From assembly GCF_001013475.1 (NCBI RefSeq), contig NZ_JZEF01000003.1:124001-188000 (forward strand): 64,000 nt of DNA. Direction: 5' to 3'. The position numbers and the translations under genes are program-made. Below are positions 52,939 through 61,603 of the stretch, in pieces. The stretch comes from Xanthomonas arboricola pv. juglandis (GTDB taxonomy: Bacteria > Pseudomonadota > Gammaproteobacteria > Xanthomonadales > Xanthomonadaceae). Position 1 is the stretch's first letter; the number at the start of each line of letters is the position of its first letter. The notes under the pieces were generated by a model. The model did no database searches. It worked only from the letters and a program-made list of their open reading frames with translations, and was not told the origin of the DNA.

Positions 52939-55653
52939 TCAGTAGGTGTAGCCCAAGGTCAGCATGTACACCCGTCCGGTCTGTACATAGGCGCCGTCGG
53001 CGCCAGGGTCGTAGGCCATGTAGCGCTTTGACTTGCCCTGGGTTTCGTAGAACGTGGCGGCATTGAGCAGGTTCTTGGCCGACACACCGATATCGACGTG
53101 GTGCGGCAGATGATAGGTCGCGGTGAAGTCCAGTGACTTGACCGGTTGCAGGTAATAGTTGAGCCGGTCGCTGGTCAGCCCCAGCAATTGCAGGCCGGTG
53201 TAGTTGTAGCTCAGGTCGGCGCGCAGGTGCGTATCGTCGTAGAACAGATCCAGGTTGTAGATGCGCTCGGGTGCGCGTGGCAGCCAGGTCTTTTCTGGTT
53301 GGTCGCTGCGTCTGCTGTCTGCTTCGCTGTGCTGCAGCGTGAGGTTGGCGGTGACGCCGACGTTGCTCCACAGGCCCGGCAACTCCTGCAAGCGTTTGCT
53401 CGCTGCCAGCTCCAGTCCATAGAGCTTGGCGGTGCCGCCGTTCTGCGGCATGGTCACCGGCACGCCGTTTTCGAAGGTGGTGCCGGTCGGTACCAGCCCG
53501 CCCAGTGTGTTGTCGTTGCTGGTCGCCGATTGCGAGGTGTAGATGAAGCCGGTGATGCGCTTGTAATAGGTCGATGCGCTGAGCACGCCGCCGCTTTGGT
53601 CGTAGAACTCGGAGGAGAGATCGGCGTTGTCGGCCTTGCTCGGCTGCAGATCGGGATTGGGCCTGGAGATGCCGACCACTTTCTGGGTATCGTCGATGGT
53701 GTACACCGTCTCGCCGGAGATCAGGCCGAACGCCGGCCGGCTGAAACTGCGCCGCAACGAAGCCCGATACACGGTGAGATCATCCGGCCGATAGTTGATG
53801 CTGATGCCCGGCAGCACTTGTCCATAGGTGCTTCCGGTGCCGACGAAGCTGCCGGTGCTGCCATCGCCGCTGGATTGCCAGGATTCGGCCGCATAGCGTG
53901 TCAACTCGTAGCGCACGCCGGGCAGTACGCTCACTGAGCCGACATGCAGCGCGGCCATTGCATAACCGGAATAGATCGCCTCGGTGCTGGAGGTGGTGTT
54001 GGCGTTGTAGTCGTTGGCGGTATAGACGCCTGCGCCGTTGGGATCGTTGACGTATTTGTAGGGCAGCGCCTGCGCAAGCATCCAGTTGCGGTCCAGCAGT
54101 TTGAACGGTCCGGCGTAGCGGCCGTCGAAGGCGTTATAGGTGACGCGGCCCGGGATCGCGCTCAGTGGCGGCCCACCTGCAGTGGGGAACGCGTAATTGG
54201 GTCCGCCAAAATAAGGCCCGTTGGTGACGAAGTTGCCGTCCTTGTGGAAGAACGGGTGATCGTAGGCGCCACGGTCGGAGTGGTCGGCAGACAGGCCGAG
54301 CTTGACGCTGTCCAGCACGTCGCCGTCGACCTGGTAGGTGATATCGGTGTGTGCGTTGATGCGGTTGTCGTGACTGCCGGCGTCGTGCCCCTGCACCTTC
54401 CACAGCAACGACGAATCCAGGTTGTAGAAGAAGTCCTGCAGGCCCGGCGTGCTTGGCGCGATGCTGGGATAGCGGGGGTTGCTGAGGTCGAAGGCGAAGC
54501 TGCCGGGCGTAAAGCCATACAGGCTTGCCGACACGTAGTCCGGGCGGCTGCGGGTGCCGCGACCGACCGAGCTGCCGTAGTCGAAGCGCAGGCGGCCCAG
54601 CGTGGTCTGGCCTCCCAATTGCAGCGTCGCCAGTTTCTCGTCGATATCGTGCGTGTTGAAATAGCCGCCACGCACGGCGGTGGGTTGGTTGCGATAGGTT
54701 TCCAGGCGTGCGCTGGACTGGTCCTGTTGCCCGGTGACGCCGTAGCTGCCGTAGATGGCACGCGCGTACAGCGCGCTGTTGTCGCCTTGCCAATCCAGCG
54801 AGAGGTTGCCGCCGTAGCGTTCGATCTGGCTGGTATAGAGGCTGTACTTGTAGCGGGTGCTGATCAACGGCCCGACATCACGCAGGTCGGTTGCAGTGGC
54901 GAGGGCGGGATCGGCCGGCACGTATTTGCTGTTGGGCGCCGGCGCCTGCGCCATGTTGTTGTTCTTGCCGTAATAAGCCGATGCGTAGAGGCCGAAGGCA
55001 TGACCATCGCCAAACTTCCAGGCCAGCTCCTGCTGGAAGGTGCCGCCGCTGTCCTTGCCGCCCAGCTTCGAGGCCAGCGCATTGAACTGGCCCTGCGCGG
55101 TGCTCTTGGCGTAGACATCCTGTCCGAAGTCGAAGGCATTGGGCGTGCGCATGTCGATCGCGCCGCCGATCGAATCGCCGGGCATGTCGGGCGTTGGCGA
55201 TTTGGACACCTGCACCGACTGGATGCCGAACGGCGCCAGCATGTTCAACGAGATGGCGCGCGTCGATGAATCGGTTTCCGGCATGCCGAAGCCGTTGAGC
55301 GTGTAGGCGTTGTAGCTGGCGTCCATGCCGCGAATGCTGACGTAGGCGTTCTCGCCGGTGGTGGCCTGGCCCAGGTGCATGTCGCTGTATGCGGACAGGC
55401 CCGGCATGTGCGACACGACATCGGCGATGCCGCCGGAGGGGATCGCATCGATCTGCTGCTTGCTCATCACGCTGTTGACGCTGCTGGACAGGCGCTGTTC
55501 GTTGAGCGATCCCGGTGCGGCGGCGTGCTTGGCCTGCACGTTGACCGAATCCAGCGTGGTGGTGCCGAGTTCCGGTGTCTCGGCAAACGCCGGCGCGGAC
55601 AGTGCCAGTGCGATGGCGCAGGTCAGGCGATGGGTGGTGCGTGGGGACTGCAT
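52939..55653 (-). CDS. TonB-dependent receptor downstream of PI-PLC-like gene
   Basis: A 904-residue outer-membrane receptor. Signal peptide ends at PAFAET. Plug motifs: SVNVQAKHAAAPGSLNEQRL, SVNSVMSKQQIDAIPSGGIA, VSIRGMDASYNAYTLNGFGM and VQVSKSPTPDMPGDSIGGAI; barrel ends in MLTLGYTY with terminal aromatic Tyr. The C-terminal region includes LRRSFSRPAFGLISGETVY, typical of TBDRs of the non-siderophore class. Ligand unknown; the neighbour suggests a lipid head group or phosphate compound. It starts 135 bp after the PI-PLC-like gene on the same strand. Confidence 0.92.
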   Translation of the reverse strand: MQSPRTTHRLTCAIALALSAPAFAETPELGTTTLDSVNVQAKHAAAPGSLNEQRLSSSVNSVMSKQQIDAIPSGGIADVVSHMPGLSAYSDMHLGQATTGENAYVSIRGMDASYNAYTLNGFGMPETDSSTRAISLNMLAPFGIQSVQVSKSPTPDMPGDSIGGAIDMRTPNAFDFGQDVYAKSTAQGQFNALASKLGGKDSGGTFQQELAWKFGDGHAFGLYASAYYGKNNNMAQAPAPNSKYVPADPALATATDLRDVGPLISTRYKYSLYTSQIERYGGNLSLDWQGDNSALYARAIYGSYGVTGQQDQSSARLETYRNQPTAVRGGYFNTHDIDEKLATLQLGGQTTLGRLRFDYGSSVGRGTRSRPDYVSASLYGFTPGSFAFDLSNPRYPSIAPSTPGLQDFFYNLDSSLLWKVQGHDAGSHDNRINAHTDITYQVDGDVLDSVKLGLSADHSDRGAYDHPFFHKDGNFVTNGPYFGGPNYAFPTAGGPPLSAIPGRVTYNAFDGRYAGPFKLLDRNWMLAQALPYKYVNDPNGAGVYTANDYNANTTSSTEAIYSGYAMAALHVGSVSVLPGVRYELTRYAAESWQSSGDGSTGSFVGTGSTYGQVLPGISINYRPDDLTVYRASLRRSFSRPAFGLISGETVYTIDDTQKVVGISRPNPDLQPSKADNADLSSEFYDQSGGVLSASTYYKRITGFIYTSQSATSNDNTLGGLVPTGTTFENGVPVTMPQNGGTAKLYGLELAASKRLQELPGLWSNVGVTANLTLQHSEADSRRSDQPEKTWLPRAPERIYNLDLFYDDTHLRADLSYNYTGLQLLGLTSDRLNYYLQPVKSLDFTATYHLPHHVDIGVSAKNLLNAATFYETQGKSKRYMAYDPGADGAYVQTGRVYMLTLGYTY

Positions 55654-55788
55654 GCAATGGCTCGCGTGGTTGGAGAAGGTGGAGTGCCCGGCCCCCGTAT
55701 CGCGGGTGCGGGTGTGCATCGCCGACGCCTTCCGTTGCGACAGGTCTGTGTGTGGTGCGGAGATTGCGACGACTTCAGTGACCCCGAC

Positions 55789-56964
55789 TCAATGCCCGAG
55801 GTCGACGCCCTTGCAGTGCGCCTGCGCCAGCTGCGGATTGCAGCGTGCGACCGCATCGCCTTCGAAGCGCACCACGTAACCGTTGCCGGCCGGCTCATGT
55901 GCGGGGAAGTCGGTGCTGAGCAACTGCGCGCCGCTGGCCAGCATGCGGTCGCGGCGGGTGGTGTCGTGTTGCAGTGCTTCCTTCAGGTCGGCGTCGGTAC
56001 GCGTGCGCACCAGGTAGCCGGCTTTCACCAATTGGGTGATCGTCTCGGCAGGGCCATCGTTGAGTTCGGTGAACGCGGCATCGTCTTGGCCAGGCACGGC
56101 ATTGGTGAAGCACACGCGTCCGCGCAGCGACGGATGCCCGGGCAGGTAGCTGGCACCGGCCGTGCGTTGGTCGAGCAGGAACACCACCTTGCCGCGTGCC
56201 TCGCTCAACGACGGCCAGCCGTGCGCAAGCACTGCGGCGTTGAGCGTGGCTGCGTTGCCACGGACCTGATCGGGGCTGAGGTACTCGCCGGGTCGAAACA
56301 CCAAGCGCAGTTCGGCATCCAATGCATCCATCGCCGCCGGATCGAACGGCTCCGGCTGCACGGTCGGAAACGCCAGTTGCACCGGCGCCTGCTTGGTTTC
56401 CAGCAGGATGAAGATCGGCACATGCCCGGGGTGCTGCTTCGACCACGCACGCACTTCCTGCAGGCACGCGATCAAGGGCTGGCAGGTGCTGCGCTGGTCC
56501 ACGTCCTGCACGTGCATGACCTTGAAGCCGGGTTTGCTCATCACTCCGGCCGGTGCGCTGGGCGGTGCGGGCGGCAAGCCGGCCCTGGCGATCTGCGCGA
56601 CGATGGCCGGGTGTGCGTAGCGACCACCGTTGGCGTCGGCGAAGACATCCAGTTCGAGTTGTCTGACGCCATCGTCCAGTTGTTGCCTCAGCGGCGGATG
56701 GCGGTAATCCAGTGCCGCGAACAGTTCCGGACTCAGTCGTTGCAGCAGCGTCGCTTCGCTGGGGGCGAAGCCGGCGTGGTAGCTGTTGTGGCTGCCGATG
56801 TATTGCAGATCGGTGAGGCGAGGCGCGGCATGCGCGGTCACGCCGGCCAGCATCAGCAGGCCAAGGAATGCAGCGCTACGTGTGTTGCTTCGCCTTGCGC
56901 GTGATGGCTTCGCTGTGCGGTCATCGCCTGGATTCACAGCCGAAACAACGAGTAAGCAGCGCAT
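55789..56964 (-). CDS. PI-PLC-like phosphodiesterase (Ca2+-dependent type), secreted
   Basis: A 391-residue protein with an N-terminal signal segment (FLGLLMLAGVTAHA about residues 33-46). The core matches the Ca2+-dependent phosphoinositide phospholipase C1-like family: LQYIGSHNSYHAGFAP with the catalytic His, DGVRQLELDVFADANGGRYA, FKVMHVQDVDQRSTCQPLIA, and HVPIFILLETK. It should hydrolyse a phosphodiester or phospholipid outside the cytoplasm. Start 56964 gives a long N-region (32 residues); later GTG starts are possible. It is upstream of and codirectional with the TonB receptor. Confidence 0.8.
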   Translation of the reverse strand: MRCLLVVSAVNPGDDRTAKPSRARRSNTRSAAFLGLLMLAGVTAHAAPRLTDLQYIGSHNSYHAGFAPSEATLLQRLSPELFAALDYRHPPLRQQLDDGVRQLELDVFADANGGRYAHPAIVAQIARAGLPPAPPSAPAGVMSKPGFKVMHVQDVDQRSTCQPLIACLQEVRAWSKQHPGHVPIFILLETKQAPVQLAFPTVQPEPFDPAAMDALDAELRLVFRPGEYLSPDQVRGNAATLNAAVLAHGWPSLSEARGKVVFLLDQRTAGASYLPGHPSLRGRVCFTNAVPGQDDAAFTELNDGPAETITQLVKAGYLVRTRTDADLKEALQHDTTRRDRMLASGAQLLSTDFPAHEPAGNGYVVRFEGDAVARCNPQLAQAHCKGVDLGH

Positions 56965-57095
56965 GCAGCCAGGCCGGAAAGAAGGTGGTCGCCATCATCC
57001 GGGCCAAATTTGACGCAAGGCTTTCCGCCGTATTGCCGTCGTGCGTCACAGTGCGAAAAACGCGCCATGGCATCGCTTTTCGCGACACGGGCGTT

Positions 57096-59054
57096 TCAGT
57101 GCACTCTGGTCTTCCGCAAGGCATACGCCAGCAGCCGTGCCTGCACGCGTTCGCCGATGCTGCGTGGCGCATCCAGTGCCATCCGTTGCAAAGCGGCGGC
57201 ATCGTGTGCATCGCCGGCCTTGCCTGACAGCAGTGCGCGCCAGACCGTCACAAGCTTTGCGCTATTGCCGGCGGTTGCGCGTTTGAGCCAGCTCAGGGCG
57301 CGCAGCAGGTGTTGCTCGACCTCGCTGAAGTCGCTGCCGAGCGGGTAGTCGGGCAAGCTGCCATCGCGGCGGAACGGCGCCAGCGCCTGTTCCAGTGCCT
57401 GCGGCGTGTTGCGTTGCGCACGCGCAGGTAGTGCAGGGTCGCCACGCAGCTTGCGCGATGCCTTGGCGGTTGCCAGCAACGCGTCCTGGAAGCGTGCATC
57501 GCAGATGCCGGCCATCGCCAGCACGCAATCCTGATCGGTCTGGTGGCGCAGGTCGGCGATGCCGTACTCGGTGATGTACAGATCGCGCAGATGGCGCGGG
57601 ATGGTGGTGTGCCCGTAGTTCCAGCGCACATTGCTCGCTGCGTGTGCACCGGCATCGCGCGTGGCCCGCAGCATCAACGCGCTGCGCGCCTGCGGCAGGG
57701 CATGCGCCATCGCCACGAAGTTGTACTGGCCGCCGACGCCGGAAACCACACGGCCATCTTCCAGCCCGTCGGACACCGCTGCGCCGAGCGCGGTGGCCAT
57801 CATGCAGGAGTTGAAGAAGCGCGCATCGCGGCGTTGCAGGCGCTCCAGCGCTTCGTTGCCGCCATACAGCTGATTGATCTCGCTGATGCGACGCATGCCG
57901 ATGGCATCGCGTGTGTCCGCATTCAGCTCGCGTAGCCACTGGTAGAAATCCGGCGAGCCGAGATAGAACGCCCCATGCAGAAACTCGCCTTCGCGGGCCA
58001 GGCGCGCGTGATCGGCCGCATCGGCGCTGCCGTCGGCGATGCGCTGCATCAGCGCCAGATCATCGTGCACCTTGCGGCGGATCACGCCGCTGTCCACCAG
58101 TTGCTTGAACCCTTCGTTGAGCATTTCGCTGCAGCCGTACAGGCCGATCTCGAACGGCGCCAGGCCACCGCTGGCGCGCACCGCAGGATGCTGTTCCAGT
58201 TGCGGGTCCAGCGCCTGCAGCACGCGCCGGTAGGTGGCGTTGTCGGTATGTCGCAGTACCAGCGCATGGCTCAGCGCATCGGCCAGGGTGCCGATGCCGA
58301 TCTGCAAGGTGCCGCCATCGCGGACCAGCGCGCTGGCATACAGGCCGATGGCGTAGTCGACGCTGTTTACCGGCTGCCTGGGCAACCCGAACAGGCGCGG
58401 CGACGGACCGGGCAGGTCGATCACCAGATCGAAGAACGCCTCCTCCACTGCCGCGGTCCCGCCGATCCACGGCAGCTGCGTGTCCACTTCCGCCACCAGC
58501 ATGGGGCGCGGCAGGCCGAGCGCCTGCACCGCATCCAGCGTGTCCTGGGTGATGTCGTTGTTGCACGACAACGACAGCCGTGTGCCGCTCGGTTCGCGCG
58601 CCACCTTCTGCACGATCAGGTTCGGCGCGCGCTGCGCCACCGCCTCAGCAGCGTGGGTGTAGTTGAGGCTCGTGTAGTCGGCCTGCGCCTGGGTGGAGTG
58701 CAGCAGCCCGCCGGACTGCATGTAGAACTCTTCCACCTGTACATGCGCCGGCAGCGCATCGCGCAGCATGTCATCGACATAGGCAAGACGCGGGAAATCC
58801 TCGCCGAAATGGCGCGCAATGAACGGCGCCGCAAAGCGTGCCTCCAGTCCCGCGCCGGGCTTGGGCGGGTTGAGCGACAGCGCCGTGTACAGCGCCAGCG
58901 GCCGCGCCGGCATGTGCTTGAGCTGCGCATACAACGCGTTCAACAACCGGTGCGGTTTGCCGATGCCCAACGGCGCGCCGACGCGCAGCGGGCCATCGAG
59001 ACGTTGCAGGATGTGCGCAACCGCGCCGGACAGGTCGGTGAGGTATTCAGTCAT
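57096..59054 (-). CDS. Acetyl-CoA hydrolase/transferase family protein
   Basis: A 652-residue protein of the acetyl-CoA hydrolase/CoA-transferase superfamily, acting in the cytosol on acyl-CoA. Motifs: RVGAPLGIGKPHRLLNALYA, SCNNDITQDTLDAVQALG, LQIGIGTLADALSHALV (GIGxxPNA-like), and the second domain SGVGGQYNFVAMAHALPQAR and ITEYGIADLRHQTDQD with YGIADL hallmark. The substrate is not decided; the length of about 650 is longer than typical 430-510-residue members. Start 59054 (MTEYLTDL). It is divergent from the BlaI-type regulator, with 152 bp between starts. Confidence 0.85.
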   Translation of the reverse strand: MTEYLTDLSGAVAHILQRLDGPLRVGAPLGIGKPHRLLNALYAQLKHMPARPLALYTALSLNPPKPGAGLEARFAAPFIARHFGEDFPRLAYVDDMLRDALPAHVQVEEFYMQSGGLLHSTQAQADYTSLNYTHAAEAVAQRAPNLIVQKVAREPSGTRLSLSCNNDITQDTLDAVQALGLPRPMLVAEVDTQLPWIGGTAAVEEAFFDLVIDLPGPSPRLFGLPRQPVNSVDYAIGLYASALVRDGGTLQIGIGTLADALSHALVLRHTDNATYRRVLQALDPQLEQHPAVRASGGLAPFEIGLYGCSEMLNEGFKQLVDSGVIRRKVHDDLALMQRIADGSADAADHARLAREGEFLHGAFYLGSPDFYQWLRELNADTRDAIGMRRISEINQLYGGNEALERLQRRDARFFNSCMMATALGAAVSDGLEDGRVVSGVGGQYNFVAMAHALPQARSALMLRATRDAGAHAASNVRWNYGHTTIPRHLRDLYITEYGIADLRHQTDQDCVLAMAGICDARFQDALLATAKASRKLRGDPALPARAQRNTPQALEQALAPFRRDGSLPDYPLGSDFSEVEQHLLRALSWLKRATAGNSAKLVTVWRALLSGKAGDAHDAAALQRMALDAPRSIGERVQARLLAYALRKTRVH

Positions 59055-59152
59055 CGGTGCAGGGTAGCCGAGGCGCTGGCGGGGCAGGTATCTGGATCGC
59101 CGACAAGACCGGGTCGGCGCATACGTTTCCCGCAAGGCAATCGAAAGCGCGC

Positions 59153-59181
59153 TTGACAGGCGCAAGTTTTACATGCGTAAT
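59153..59181 (+). promoter_or_regulatory. Promoter of the BlaI/M56 module
   Basis: TTGACA (59153-59158, perfect -35), 17-bp spacer, CGTAAT (59176-59181, 4/6 to TATAAT). The -10 lies inside the first operator half-site, the arrangement expected for repression. Confidence 0.6.
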
Positions 59182-59202
59182 CGATAAAAATTACGGATGT
59201 AA
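59169..59202. promoter_or_regulatory. BlaI-type operator (double dyad)
   Basis: Two 12-bp dyads TTACATGCGTAA (59169-59180) and TTACGGATGTAA (59191-59202), ten bases apart. Each has TTAC-N4-GTAA symmetry, and the two are reverse complements at 11 of 12 positions. Such TACAN-type dyads are the binding sites of BlaI/MecI repressors. The block sits on the promoter just before the BlaI-type gene, which suggests autoregulation. Confidence 0.65.
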
Positions 59203-59206
59203 TCGC

Positions 59207-59575
59207 ATGTCGATCAGTGACGCCGAAGCGGTGGTGATGCAGGTGCTCTGGGATGCGGCGCCACGCAGCGCCGACGACGTGGTCGCCGCGCTGGCAGGCC
59301 ACAGCGACTGGGCCGAGCCCACCGTCAAGACCTTGCTCAACCGCCTGCTTGGCAAGGGCGCCATCCGCGCGGTCAAGCAAGGGCGACGCTATCTCTATTC
59401 GCCGGTGCTGGCGCGCGAGCAGTGGGTGCAGCAACAGAGCGAGGGATTGCTGCAGCGCCTGTTCGGCGGACGGGTGGCGCCGCTGGTGGCGCACTTCAGC
59501 GAGCGCGGAAAACTCAGCGCGTCCGATATCGCGGAACTGAAACAACTGCTCAAGGAGCTGGACGATGAACCCTGA
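59207..59575 (+). CDS. BlaI/MecI/CopY family transcriptional regulator
   Basis: A 122-residue repressor with a winged HTH: MSISDAEAVVMQVLWDAAPR, DDVVAALAGHSDWAEPTVKT, LLNRLLGKGAIRAVKQGRRY, and a C-terminal dimerisation part with QQQSEGLLQRLFGGRVAPLV. In the BlaI system the regulator is cleaved by an M56 protease (BlaR1-type), encoded directly downstream here. The start at 59207 immediately follows the double-dyad operator. Stop overlaps the M56 gene start by 11 bases. Cleavage site between helices cannot be assigned. Confidence 0.92.
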   Translation: MSISDAEAVVMQVLWDAAPRSADDVVAALAGHSDWAEPTVKTLLNRLLGKGAIRAVKQGRRYLYSPVLAREQWVQQQSEGLLQRLFGGRVAPLVAHFSERGKLSASDIAELKQLLKELDDEP

Positions 59576-60857
59576 GGCCTGGGTCCTGTTGTCGCGCGCA
59601 ACGCCGTACACCACCACAGCGCTGCTGGTCTGCCTGCTCCTGCGTCGCCCACTGCGCAAGCGGGCGGGTGCCGGCGCGGCGTATGCGATCTGGTCCTGCG
59701 TGCCGCTGGCGCTGGTGGCGGCCTTGTTGCCCGGTCCGTCTCTCGGCATCGCGGTGCCGGGATTGCCGGCGCTGACCGCCATGCCGGCGCTGTCCAGCGT
59801 GCATGGCGAAGGTCGTGCGTGGGCAACATGGCTGGCAGCAGCGTGGCTGGGCGGCGCGGTGGTGATGGCGATCGGATTGTGGACGCGGCAACGGCGTTTC
59901 ATGCGTAGCCTGGGGCCGTTGCACCGGCTCGACGACCGGCTCTGGTCGGCCGCGCGCGATGCCGGTCTTCCTGCATCGTTGGGACTCTGGCGTCCGCGCA
60001 TCGTGCTGCCGGCGGATTTCAGTGAGCGCTACAACGCCGATGAGCGCGCCCTGATCCTGGCGCACGAGCGCATGCATCTGCGCCGCGGCGACCTGCACGC
60101 CAATCTGCTGGCGGCGCTGATGCTCTGCGTCGGCTGGTTCAACCCGCTGATGCATCTGGGCTGGCGTGCGTTCCGGCTGGACCAGGAACTGGCCTGCGAT
60201 GCGGCCGTGCTGGCGCAACATCCGGGCAAGCGCCGCAGTTACGCCACCGCCATGCTCAAGACTCAGCTTGGAGGCGACTTTACGCCGCTCGCCTGTCATT
60301 GGGCCGCATCGCACCCGTTGACGCAACGGATCGCGGCGCTGCGCGGTTTGCCCATCGCTGCCGGACGTGCGCGCTGGCGCGTGGCGATGGTCCTGCTGCT
60401 GGCGGCGGGGATCAGCACCGCCGCCTGGGCCCTACAGCCGGCACGCATTGCGTTAGCGGCACAACCGGCGCTGGCGGCCGGCAACGCGGTGGATTTCGCC
60501 ACGATGCAGCCACCGAGATATCCGGCAGCCGCGTTTGACGGCGGTATCGAGGGCTTTGTCGAACTGCAGATCGACATCGACCCTGGCGGCGTGCCGCAGC
60601 ACATCGACGTCGTGCAGAGCAGGCCGGCCGGCGTGTTCGATCAAGCGGTGCTGGAGGCAGCGCGCCAGTGGCGGCTGAAACCTGCCTATGTACATGGCAA
60701 GCCGATTGCTTCCACGGTGCGCGTTCCGGTGAAGTTCGAAATGGATGCGCCGGAGCAAACGTCTACCGATGCCGGCGCCGCGCGCTCGAAGGCGCCAGCG
60801 TCCAACCGCCTTGCCGGTTGTGCTTCAGCGGGCTGCGCAAGGCGGGAGAGGCCGTGA
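59565..60857 (+). CDS. M56 family metallopeptidase with C-terminal TonB-type domain
   Basis: A 430-residue membrane protein. About four transmembrane segments in the N-terminal half; zinc-protease motif LAHERMHLRRGD (HExxH as HERMH) near residue 166 and the third ligand region FRLDQELACDAAVL. After the fourth segment (about 270-286) comes a periplasmic C-terminus with a TonB C-terminal domain: MQPPRYPAAAFDGGIEGFVE, LQIDIDPGGVPQHIDV and LEAARQWRLKPAYVHGKPI. It lacks a penicillin-binding domain, so it senses something other than through a BlaR1 sensor. The 3' end overlaps the next gene by one base. Confidence 0.9.
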   Translation: MNPEAWVLLSRATPYTTTALLVCLLLRRPLRKRAGAGAAYAIWSCVPLALVAALLPGPSLGIAVPGLPALTAMPALSSVHGEGRAWATWLAAAWLGGAVVMAIGLWTRQRRFMRSLGPLHRLDDRLWSAARDAGLPASLGLWRPRIVLPADFSERYNADERALILAHERMHLRRGDLHANLLAALMLCVGWFNPLMHLGWRAFRLDQELACDAAVLAQHPGKRRSYATAMLKTQLGGDFTPLACHWAASHPLTQRIAALRGLPIAAGRARWRVAMVLLLAAGISTAAWALQPARIALAAQPALAAGNAVDFATMQPPRYPAAAFDGGIEGFVELQIDIDPGGVPQHIDVVQSRPAGVFDQAVLEAARQWRLKPAYVHGKPIASTVRVPVKFEMDAPEQTSTDAGAARSKAPASNRLAGCASAGCARRERP

Positions 60858-61585
60858 TGCAATCCAGCGCAACCAGCAAAACGACTGCACAACTGTCTGG
60901 CGGGCGGGGCCGGTGCCCAGGATTGGCATGTACCACTCGTACACCCCGGTTCCTGCGCGCTGGCCACGCCCACCCGACGACTGCTCGCCACGTGTTGTCG
61001 GCCGCCCTCGCGCCGACCTGCGCTGCAATCCTGGCGCTGTCGCTTGGCGCATGTGCAACGCAAGGGGTGCAGGAACAGCAGCGCAGCCAGCGCGAAGATT
61101 CGGTGGACCAGCGCATGCTGAGCGCGCAATCGGGCGGCGATGGCGGCGGCTCCATCCAGTCTTACACACTGGCGCCGGCGCAGCGCTTCCGCATGCCGCG
61201 CGCGCTGCGCAGCGATGCGCCGGTGCTGCCGGCCGATTCGCCACGGCAGAGCTTGCCGCCGACCACCGTGTGCGCGCATGTGATCCTGACCGCCGACGGC
61301 GCGGTACAGCGCGTCGACCCCATGTCCGATCGCGACGAATGCGCGGCCGGTCTGCTGCCGGATAACGCCGATCTGGTGCAGTCGGTGCGTACCACGGTGC
61401 AGCAATGGCAGTTTGTTCCGGCTGCGCTGTGCACGTTTGCCGCAGGTGTGGCGCAGCCGGCTGCGCTGGACGATTGCAGCGGCGCCATCAGCCAGCAGCC
61501 GGTACCGGTGACGCTGTCGTTCGCGTTCACCTTCGAAGTGCGGCAGGGCAAGGTCAGCGTGCGCACCGGCAAGGTGGCGCGTTGA
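60857..61585 (+). CDS. Hypothetical lipoprotein-like protein with possible TonB C-terminal fold
   Basis: A 242-residue protein of no clear family. TGATG coupling with the M56 gene and a Shine-Dalgarno GGGAG decide the start. There is a hydrophobic stretch with lipobox-like LALSLGAC at about residues 59-66, though 58 residues precede it, so the true start might lie downstream. The C-terminal half has the layout of a TonB C-terminal domain: VCAHVILTADGAVQRVDPMS and VRTTVQQWQFVPAALC, then VPVTLSFAFTFEVRQG. Homology is inferred from pattern only. Codirectional with the M56 gene. Confidence 0.6.
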   Translation: MQSSATSKTTAQLSGGRGRCPGLACTTRTPRFLRAGHAHPTTARHVLSAALAPTCAAILALSLGACATQGVQEQQRSQREDSVDQRMLSAQSGGDGGGSIQSYTLAPAQRFRMPRALRSDAPVLPADSPRQSLPPTTVCAHVILTADGAVQRVDPMSDRDECAAGLLPDNADLVQSVRTTVQQWQFVPAALCTFAAGVAQPAALDDCSGAISQQPVPVTLSFAFTFEVRQGKVSVRTGKVAR

Positions 61586-61603
61586 GCGCGCGCATCGCTG
61601 CGA

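Noticed and set aside
56965-57095. CTGTGACG-like sequence upstream of the PI-PLC-like gene as a possible Pho box.
   Set aside because: Only one half resembles the CTGTCAT repeat; the second half is missing.
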